From an uncultured Gemmobacter sp. (GTDB taxonomy: Bacteria; Pseudomonadota; Alphaproteobacteria; Rhodobacterales; Rhodobacteraceae), in assembly GCA_937983495.1 (NCBI GenBank), contig CALKAA010000191.1, positions 1 to 11,658 of the forward strand: DNA of 11,658 nucleotides. The letters run 5' to 3'. Shown here one piece after another: positions 6,721 to 11,658 of this stretch. The notes beneath the pieces are model-generated. The model saw nothing but the letters and a program-made list of their open reading frames with translations. It was not told where the DNA came from and did no database searches. Within the stretch, counting starts at the first letter, position 1, and every line of letters begins with the position of its first letter. The translations under genes were made by a program, and so were the position numbers.

Positions 6721-6749
6721 TTGCATAAACCGACCGGTCGGTCAATGAT
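6721..6749 (+). promoter_or_regulatory. Candidate promoter for the paaN-transporter operon
   Basis: TTGCAT (6721-6726) and AATGAT (6744-6749) are separated by exactly 17 bases, with 3 of 6 and 4 of 6 bases matching the sigma-70 consensus. The palindrome at 6729-6742 lies entirely within the spacer, which is a classic position for TetR-type repression. On the opposite strand TTGACC (6745 down to 6740) is a 5-of-6 match to a -35 box for paaG, but I see no good -10 box at the right distance. Confidence 0.45.
6729..6742. promoter_or_regulatory. Perfect 14-bp palindromic operator, probable PaaR site
   Basis: ACCGACCGGTCGGT is its own reverse complement. It lies 56 bases from the paaG start and 45 bases from the paaN start, in the only divergent promoter region of the window. 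The sequence resembles the ACCGACCGGTCGGT-type palindromes known for TetR-family regulators of aromatic and acyl-CoA catabolism, including PaaR of betaproteobacteria, as far as I recall. I saw no second full copy elsewhere in the window. Binding by the TetR protein encoded at 3329-3928 is inferred. Confidence 0.75.
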
Positions 6750-6787
6750 ATTCCAGTCCGGGTTGGGAGCCCCGGATCGGAGGAATC

Positions 6788-8437
6788 ATGACAGACCTGT
6801 TCAGACGCCACAGCACTCTGCTGGACGAAGCCTTGCGGGCCCTCAAGGCGCGCGGCTTCTGGTCCGCTTTCCCAGAGGTGCCCAGCGGCAAGTTCTATGG
6901 CGAAAGTGCAAGAGCCGAAGGCGAGGCGGGCTTTGCCGCCTTGCTGGGGCAGGCATTCGCGCTGCCCGGTCATCCGGAAACGGCGCGGCTTGGCGCTGAG
7001 GTCTCGCCTTTTGGTCCGGATCTCGGCATCCTTTATCCTGCTGCCAATACCGCAACACTGATTGCGGCAGCGCAGGCGGCGGCCGCGGCGCTTGCTGCAA
7101 GCAGCCCGGAGGCACGGGTGGGTGCCCTGATCGAGGCGCTGGTTCGGTTGAACCGCATCAGTTTTCTGATGGCCAATGCCACCATGCACACGACAGGGCA
7201 GGCTTTCGCGATGGCGTTTCAGGCTGGTGGCCCCCATGCGCAGGATCGCGGGTTGGAAGCCGTGGCCATGGCCTGGGACGAAATGACCCGCTTCGCCAGC
7301 TCTGCGCGTTGGGAAAAGCCGCGGGGCAAGGCTGCGCCGATCGTGTTGGAAAAACACTGGGCGCTGGTGCCCGCCGGCCTCTCGCTGGTGATCGGGTGCA
7401 ATACTTTTCCAACCTGGAACAGCTACCCGGCCTTGTTTGCAAGCCTTGCCACCGGAAATCCGGTGATCATCAAGCCGCATCCGGCAGCGATTCTGCCGCT
7501 GGCGCTGACGGTGCAAGTCTTGCGCGAGGTTTTCGCCGAAGCAGGACTGCCCGCCGATGCGGTGCTGCTGGCTGCTGATACCGCAGCCGCGCCCATCACA
7601 CAGGCGTTGGCCACAGATCCGGCAACGCGTCTGATCGACTATACCGGCTCTTCGGCCTTTGGCGATTGGTTGCGCGCCCATGCCCGGCAGGCGCAGCTTT
7701 TCACCGAGGAAACCGGCGTGAACACGGTGACGATTGCCGCTAGCCCTGATTTCGTTGGCATGTGCGACAACCTTGCCGTTTCGCTGGTGCTTTACTCTGG
7801 CCAGATGTGCACTGCGCCACAAACCATCTTCGTGCCGGACACTGGCATCGAGACCGATCAGGGGCACAAATCCTTTGACGAGGTGGCGCAGGGTCTGGCC
7901 GCAGCCATCGACCGCCTTCTGTCAGACCCTGCCCGCGCGGCCGGGTTGGCCGGGGCGTTGGCCAATCCGGCCACGCTGGCGCGCCTGCAAGAGGCTCGCG
8001 CCCATGGCCGGGTGATCCGCGATAGCGCACCTCTTGGCGCGGGGCGCACGGCATCGCCGCTGTTGCTGGCGCTGGAGGCCGGGCATCCGGCTGCCGAAGC
8101 CGAGTGTTTCGGGCCCATCGCCTTCCTGACACGTTGTGCCACGGCAGAGGAGGGCATCGCCCGCGCCGCCGCCTTGGCACGCGAGAAGGGCGCGATCACC
8201 GCCGCAGTTTACGACACTGACGCAGCCCGCATCACGCGTGCCATCGCAGCTTTTGCCGCAGCCGGAGTGAACCTCTCGGTCAACCTGACCGGCAATATCT
8301 ACGTCAACCAATCTGCCGCCTTCAGTGATTTTCACGTCACTGGCGGCAATCCGGCGGGCAATGCCTGCCTGACCGACACCGCCTTCGTCGCAAGCCGCTT
8401 CCGCCGTGTGATGTGGCGGCGCCCGTTGACCACCTGA
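6788..8437 (+). CDS. paaN: PaaN: phenylacetic acid degradation protein, aldehyde dehydrogenase family
   Basis: This 549-residue protein belongs to the PaaN branch of aldehyde dehydrogenases that lacks the C-terminal hydratase domain of PaaZ. Residues 1-90 are a family-specific N-terminal region. The dehydrogenase core has Asn205 (VIGCNTFPTWN), the cofactor-side stretch GNPVIIKPHP (223-232), DYTGSSAFGDW (284-294), Glu307/Glu308 (FTEETGVN) and nucleophile Cys341 (YSGQMCTAPQT), so it looks catalytically intact. PaaN has been proposed to act at or after ring opening, but its precise reaction is less well defined than that of PaaZ. GGAGG lies four bases before the ATG. It heads the plus-strand operon under the palindromic operator, with the binding-protein gene 30 bases downstream. 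It coexists with a complete PaaZ, so it may be a back-up or handle a different aldehyde. Confidence 0.9.
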   Translation: MTDLFRRHSTLLDEALRALKARGFWSAFPEVPSGKFYGESARAEGEAGFAALLGQAFALPGHPETARLGAEVSPFGPDLGILYPAANTATLIAAAQAAAAALAASSPEARVGALIEALVRLNRISFLMANATMHTTGQAFAMAFQAGGPHAQDRGLEAVAMAWDEMTRFASSARWEKPRGKAAPIVLEKHWALVPAGLSLVIGCNTFPTWNSYPALFASLATGNPVIIKPHPAAILPLALTVQVLREVFAEAGLPADAVLLAADTAAAPITQALATDPATRLIDYTGSSAFGDWLRAHARQAQLFTEETGVNTVTIAASPDFVGMCDNLAVSLVLYSGQMCTAPQTIFVPDTGIETDQGHKSFDEVAQGLAAAIDRLLSDPARAAGLAGALANPATLARLQEARAHGRVIRDSAPLGAGRTASPLLLALEAGHPAAEAECFGPIAFLTRCATAEEGIARAAALAREKGAITAAVYDTDAARITRAIAAFAAAGVNLSVNLTGNIYVNQSAAFSDFHVTGGNPAGNACLTDTAFVASRFRRVMWRRPLTT

Positions 8438-8454
8438 GTCGTGACATATCTCTG

Positions 8455-8461
8455 GGAGGAG
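8455..8461 (+). promoter_or_regulatory. Ribosome binding site for the substrate-binding protein gene
   Basis: GGAGGAG lies six bases before the ATG at 8468. An in-frame GTG at 8441 would place nine residues before the signal peptide and has no such site, so 8468 is the true start. Confidence 0.8.
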
Positions 8462-8467
8462 ACAGAC

Positions 8468-9613
8468 ATGAAGAAGACCCTGACGACCACCGCCCTTGCC
8501 AGCCTTGCCCTGCTGAGCCTGACTTCGGCCGCGCTGGCCGAGATCAAGCTGGGGGCCAGCATCTCGGCCACCGGCCCCGCCGCCTTTCTGGGCGACCCGG
8601 AGGCCAAGACGCTGGAAATGCTGGTCGAAGAGTTGAACGCCAAGGGCGGCATCAATGGCGAGCAGATCGAGCTGGTGCTTTATGACGATGGCGGCGACCC
8701 GAACAAGGCGCGCACCTTTGCCACTCGTCTGGTCGAGGATGACGGCGTGGCGGCCATCATCGGTGGCACCACCACTGGCACCTCCATGTCGATCCTTGCA
8801 ATTGCCGAGGATGCCGAGGTGCCCTTCATCTCGCTGGCGGGGGCCATCGACATCATCGACCCGGTGAAACCCTTCACCTTCAAGACCCCGCATACCGACC
8901 GCATGGCCTGCCAGAAGATCTTTGAAGACATGCAGAAACGCGGTTTCACCAAGATCGGCATGATCTCCGGCACCGACGGCTTTGGTGCTTCGATGCAGGC
9001 ACAGTGCAAATCGGTTGTGGCCGATTACGGGATCGAGATCATCGCCGATGAGACCTATGACCCGAAAGATGCCGACATTACGGCGCAGTTGACCAAGATC
9101 AAGAATGCCGAGGGCGTGCAGGCCGTGCTGAACCCCGGCTTTGGTCAGGGCCCTTCCATCGTGACCCGCAACTTCAAGCAACTGGAAGTGGGCCTGCCCT
9201 TCTACCAGTCGCATGGCGTCGCCTCTGATGGGTTCATCGAATTGGCCGGGTCTGATGCAGCCGAGGGCGTGCGCCTGCCGGGCACTGCGCTGTTGGTGGC
9301 CGATCTGCTGGCTGAGGATGATGTGCAAAAGCCGGTCGTCACGGCCTACAAGACGGCCTTCGAGGCCAAGACCGGCACTCCGGTCAGCACCTTTGGCGGC
9401 TATGCCCATGATGCTTTCCTCATCATGACCGATGCCATCACCCGCGCCGGTAGTGCCGAGCCTGCGGCGATCCGTGACGCGATCGAGGCCACTTCGGGTC
9501 TGGCGGGCACTACAGGGGTTTATACCTTCTCGGCGAGCGATCACCTTGGTCTCGATCTGTCGGCCTTCCGCATGCTGGAAATCAAGAACGGCACCTGGGC
9601 GCTGGTGGAGTGA
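8468..9613 (+). CDS. Periplasmic substrate-binding protein of a branched-chain-type (HAAT) ABC importer, probable aromatic acid binding
   Basis: The protein has 381 residues. Residues 1-24 are a clear Sec signal peptide (KK, hydrophobic core, ALA cleavage site before EIKLG), so it acts in the periplasm. The mature part has the type I, two-lobed fold of the LivJ/Peripla_BP_6 family: KLGASISATGPAAFLG, the NAKGGINGEQIEL signature, and the ligand-side loop GGTTTGTSMS (99-108), where amide and amino acid ligands bind in LivJ. Cys148 and Cys180 lie 32 residues apart and could form a disulfide. The gene follows paaN by 30 bases with no visible terminator, so it shares the predicted PaaR-controlled promoter. 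That points to phenylacetate or a related aromatic acid rather than leucine. The family is secure. The substrate is inferred from context, and branched-chain amino acids cannot be excluded. Confidence 0.9.
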   Translation: MKKTLTTTALASLALLSLTSAALAEIKLGASISATGPAAFLGDPEAKTLEMLVEELNAKGGINGEQIELVLYDDGGDPNKARTFATRLVEDDGVAAIIGGTTTGTSMSILAIAEDAEVPFISLAGAIDIIDPVKPFTFKTPHTDRMACQKIFEDMQKRGFTKIGMISGTDGFGASMQAQCKSVVADYGIEIIADETYDPKDADITAQLTKIKNAEGVQAVLNPGFGQGPSIVTRNFKQLEVGLPFYQSHGVASDGFIELAGSDAAEGVRLPGTALLVADLLAEDDVQKPVVTAYKTAFEAKTGTPVSTFGGYAHDAFLIMTDAITRAGSAEPAAIRDAIEATSGLAGTTGVYTFSASDHLGLDLSAFRMLEIKNGTWALVE

Positions 9614-9627
9614 TCCATCGGCCTGCC

Positions 9628-9653
9628 GCCCCTGCCTTTCATCGGGCGGGGGC
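9628..9653 (+). terminator. GC-rich hairpin between binding-protein and permease genes
   Basis: GCCCCTGCC (9628-9636) pairs with GGCGGGGGC (9645-9653) in a 9-bp stem with one G-U pair and an eight-base loop. It begins 14 bases after the binding-protein stop, in a 70-base gap that is wide for this otherwise compact operon. There is no following T tract. Such hairpins often protect the 3' end of binding-protein mRNA and lower permease expression, which would fit here. Confidence 0.55.
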
Positions 9654-9683
9654 ATCCCATGTCATCACACGCCGAGGGAGCCC

Positions 9684-10556
9684 ATGTCGGAACTTCTGCA
9701 ATTCCTCTTTTCAGGGGTGACGGTCGGTGCGGTCTATGCACTGGTCGCCCTTGGTTTCACCATCATTTACAACGCGTCAGACGTGGTGAACTTCGCCCAG
9801 GGCGAGTTTGTCATGCTGGGGGGGATGATCACCTGGTTTGCCCATGAAGCCGGTCTGCCGTTGCCACTGGCAGCGTTGATCGCCATTTTGGCAACGGCCT
9901 GCCTCGGTGTGGCGATGAACAAGTTGATGATCGAACCGGCGCGCGGTGCCCCCGTTGTGTCACTGATCATCATCACGATCGGTGCCTCGATCTTCATTCA
10001 GGGCGCGGCACAGCTTGTCTTCGACAAGCAGATTCACACCTTTCCGGCCTTTTCGGGCGATACCCCCTTCCGCATCGGCGGCGCGACGATCCTGCCACAA
10101 AGCCTCTGGGTCACGGGCGGGGCTTTGGTGGTCTTTGTCGGGCTTTGGCTGTTCTTCACCCGCACCATGCTGGGTCGCGCCGTGCTGGCCACCTCGAACA
10201 ATCGTTTGGCGGCGCAATTGGTCGGGATCAACACCGGCTTCGTGATGACACTTTCCTTCGCGCTTTCGGCCGCCATCGGCGCTCTGGCGGGGGTGCTGGC
10301 CACGCCGATCACCCTGACAGCCTATAGCGTCGGTATCGGCTTTGCCCTCAAGGGGTTTGCAGGGGCGATGCTGGGCGGGATGGGCAATCCGAAAGGTGCG
10401 CTGGTCGGCGGCTTTGCCATCGGTCTGATCGAGGCGCTGACAGCAGGTTACCTCTCGTCGCAATACAAGGACGCCGCCGCCTTCGTCGTCATTCTTGCCG
10501 TGCTGTTCTTCCTGCCGCAGGGCCTTTTTGGCCGCAAATCCACGGATCGGGTGTGA
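9684..10556 (+). CDS. livH: LivH-type permease of the HAAT ABC importer
   Basis: This is an inner-membrane protein of 290 residues, the usual size of LivH, with about eight hydrophobic segments. The N-terminus (LFSGVTVGAVYALVALGFTI, then NASDVVNFAQGEFVMLGG at about 30-47) is diagnostic of the family. LGRAVLATSNNRLAAQLVGIN (from about 163) is the cytoplasmic EAA-type loop that contacts the ATPase. The C-terminal GLFGRK is also typical. The ATG at 9684 is preceded by GAGGGAG at close spacing. The frame is open further upstream to 9432, but that part overlaps the preceding gene and has no membrane character. The symbol denotes the family; the transported solute is more likely an aromatic acid, as argued for the binding protein. 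Confidence 0.92.
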   Translation: MSELLQFLFSGVTVGAVYALVALGFTIIYNASDVVNFAQGEFVMLGGMITWFAHEAGLPLPLAALIAILATACLGVAMNKLMIEPARGAPVVSLIIITIGASIFIQGAAQLVFDKQIHTFPAFSGDTPFRIGGATILPQSLWVTGGALVVFVGLWLFFTRTMLGRAVLATSNNRLAAQLVGINTGFVMTLSFALSAAIGALAGVLATPITLTAYSVGIGFALKGFAGAMLGGMGNPKGALVGGFAIGLIEALTAGYLSSQYKDAAAFVVILAVLFFLPQGLFGRKSTDRV

Positions 10557-10560
10557 GACC

Positions 10561-11529
10561 ATGAGCATGACCCCGAAACTGACCCCAAAACTGGCCACCC
10601 TTCTGGTGCTGGCGGCGCTGATTGCGCTGACCCCATTTTTCTTCCCCTCGGGCTATTACTACCGCGTCGGTGCCCTGATTTTTGTCAATGGCATCGCGGT
10701 GACAGGTATGGTGATCCTGATCGGCTATGCCGGGCAGATCAGCCTGGGCCATGCAGGCTTTGCCGGGATCGGTGCCTATGCCTGCGCTCTGGCCCCTGTG
10801 CATTGGGGGCTGCATCCGGCCCTGGCGGTTGTGCTGGGCGCTGGCATCTCGGCGGTTCTCGCCTTTCTCGTGGGGCGTCCGGTGCTGCGGCTCAAGGGCT
10901 ATTACCTTGGTGTGGCCACGCTGGGCCTTGGCATCCTTGTGTCGATGGTTCTCAATAATGAACGCGAGTTGACCGGCGGCCCGGATGGTATGGAAGTGCC
11001 CGATCTGGGACTGCGTGACCTGTTGAAGGATTGGGGCCTGAACCTGTCAAATGGCGAGTTCTGGTATTTCTTCTCCGGTCTTTGCCTGCTGATTGGGGCC
11101 TGGCTTGCACTGAACCTCTACAACAGCCCTACCGGTCGTGCCTTGCGCGCCCTGCACGGTTCGGAAGTCGCGGCCCGGACGGTGGGTGTTGATGTGGCAC
11201 GGATGAAACTTCAGGCCTTCATCATCTCGGCGGTCTATGCCTCGGTCTCGGGCTCGCTGCTGGCCCTTCAGAACAAGTTCATCACACCGGATGTCGCAGG
11301 CTTCATGCATTCGATCGAGATGGTGACCATGGCGGTTCTGGGCGGTGTCGGCTCGGTTCTGGGTGCGATCTTCGGTGCCGGTATCCTGACGCTTCTGCCC
11401 CAGTTGCTTACGGTCTTTGCCGATTACGAACAGATGGTTCTGGGGATTGTCATGGTGCTGGTGATGATCTTCCTGCGCGAGGGTCTCTTGCCCTCACTCC
11501 TCAAGAAGTTCCGGGGGAAAGACGAATGA
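10561..11529 (+). CDS. livM: LivM-type permease of the HAAT ABC importer
   Basis: This 322-residue membrane protein partners the LivH-type permease as the second half of the translocation pore. The LivM hallmarks are IGYAGQISLGHAGFAGIGAY (54-73) and LKGYYLGVATLGLG (111-124), and the EAA-type coupling loop TGRALRALHGSEVAARTVGV lies at 191-210. About eight to ten hydrophobic segments can be drawn, and a charged tail (KKFRGKDE) ends the protein. It begins four bases after the livH stop with only a weak GTGAGA upstream, so it probably depends on translational coupling. A second ATG two codons on (10567) is an equally possible start. Its stop codon overlaps the ATG of the ATPase gene (ATGA at 11526-11529). 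Confidence 0.92.
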   Translation: MSMTPKLTPKLATLLVLAALIALTPFFFPSGYYYRVGALIFVNGIAVTGMVILIGYAGQISLGHAGFAGIGAYACALAPVHWGLHPALAVVLGAGISAVLAFLVGRPVLRLKGYYLGVATLGLGILVSMVLNNERELTGGPDGMEVPDLGLRDLLKDWGLNLSNGEFWYFFSGLCLLIGAWLALNLYNSPTGRALRALHGSEVAARTVGVDVARMKLQAFIISAVYASVSGSLLALQNKFITPDVAGFMHSIEMVTMAVLGGVGSVLGAIFGAGILTLLPQLLTVFADYEQMVLGIVMVLVMIFLREGLLPSLLKKFRGKDE

Positions 11530-11658
11530 CCGATCTTCTGTCCATCGAGGGCCTGGGCATCAGCTTTGGCGGGTTGAAGGCCGTGCAGGATGTCAGCTTC
11601 AAGGTTCGCCCCGGCGAGATCGTCTCGGTCATCGGGCCGAATGGTGCCGGGAAAACCA
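11526..11658 (+). CDS. livG: LivG-type ATPase of the HAAT ABC importer (5' end only)
   Basis: Only the first 44 codons are present before the window ends. They read as the start of an ABC ATPase: LLSIEGLGISFGGLKAVQDV, then EIVSVIGPNGAGKT, which contains the Walker A motif GPNGAGKT at residues 37-44. The order permease-permease-ATPase and the FGGLKAV segment favour LivG, with a LivF partner expected next to it off the window. A GGGGGAAA sequence lies upstream of the ATG, and the start overlaps the livM stop by four bases. Confidence 0.9.
   Translation, partial: MTDLLSIEGLGISFGGLKAVQDVSFKVRPGEIVSVIGPNGAGKT

Noticed and set aside
6673..6726. N-terminal extension of PaaG to 6726
   Set aside because: These 18 codons have no PaaG homology, while the ATG at 6672 has a strong ribosome binding site at ideal spacing.
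6635..7867. Open frame on the minus strand opposite paaN, reaching into paaG
   Set aside because: It crosses the divergent promoter region and overlaps paaG in another frame, and the translation shows no family features.
7922..9655. Long open frame on the minus strand opposite paaN and the binding-protein gene (577 codons)
   Set aside because: It is the antisense shadow of two clear plus-strand genes in GC-rich DNA. The translation is full of Arg, Gly, His and Gln with no recognisable domain, and it spans the boundary of two unrelated genes.
9432..9683. N-terminal extension of the LivH-type permease
   Set aside because: It overlaps the binding-protein gene in another frame and is Arg/Pro/Ser rich, unlike a LivH N-terminus. 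The family-typical start is at 9684.
11130..11140. Partial match to the operator (ACCGGTCG) inside livM
   Set aside because: Only a fragment of the palindrome is present, and it falls within coding sequence in the EAA loop of the permease.

Overview
The window is a phenylacetate (phenylacetyl-CoA, Paa) catabolic island from a GC-rich alphaproteobacterium, most likely of the Rhodobacterales (Paracoccus/Roseobacter type). This placement rests on the base composition, the protein flavour and the combination of paaZ, paaY, a TetR-type paa regulator, paaK/paaI/paaG, paaN and a branched-chain-type ABC transporter. It is inferred from the sequence, not from a database match. Coding density is very high: the longest gap is 168 bases and no stretch over 300 bases lacks a gene. 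No rRNA, tRNA, CRISPR array or insertion sequence was seen.

Layout. (1) Plus strand, 1-3304: the 3' part of a PaaA-like protein (phenylacetyl-CoA epoxidase family), then paaZ (oxepin-CoA hydrolase / semialdehyde dehydrogenase) and paaY (hexapeptide thioesterase, TTG start). A GC-rich hairpin separates the first two. (2) Minus strand, read from 6672 down to 3329: paaG (ring-epoxide isomerase), paaI (thioesterase, 4-base overlap with paaG), paaK (phenylacetate-CoA ligase), then, after a 168-base gap holding two inverted repeats, a TetR-family regulator that is probably PaaR. (3) A 115-base divergent promoter region, 6673-6787, carries a perfect 14-bp palindrome that is the likely PaaR operator. 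(4) Plus strand from 6788 to the right edge: paaN (aldehyde dehydrogenase family), a periplasmic substrate-binding protein, two LivH/LivM-type permeases, and the first 44 codons of a LivG-type ATPase, in one tightly packed unit.

How it works together. Phenylacetate is probably taken up by the ABC importer and activated by PaaK to phenylacetyl-CoA. The multicomponent epoxidase PaaABCDE, not in this window, makes the ring epoxide. PaaG isomerises it to oxepin-CoA, and PaaZ opens the ring and oxidises the aldehyde. The beta-oxidation enzymes that finish the pathway (PaaF, PaaH, PaaJ) are also absent here. PaaI and PaaY are two different thioesterases that free CoA from dead-end intermediates. 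A single palindromic operator appears to control both the enzyme operon on the left and the paaN-transporter operon on the right, which is the main argument that the transporter carries phenylacetate or a related aromatic acid.

Most points of interest are variations on a known pathway: an unusual PaaA-like protein with a lysine where PaaA has an iron-binding glutamate, a complete PaaZ next to a second aldehyde dehydrogenase (PaaN), an importer under the predicted Paa operator, and several unexplained intergenic hairpins. I do not see convincing evidence for a wholly new system.
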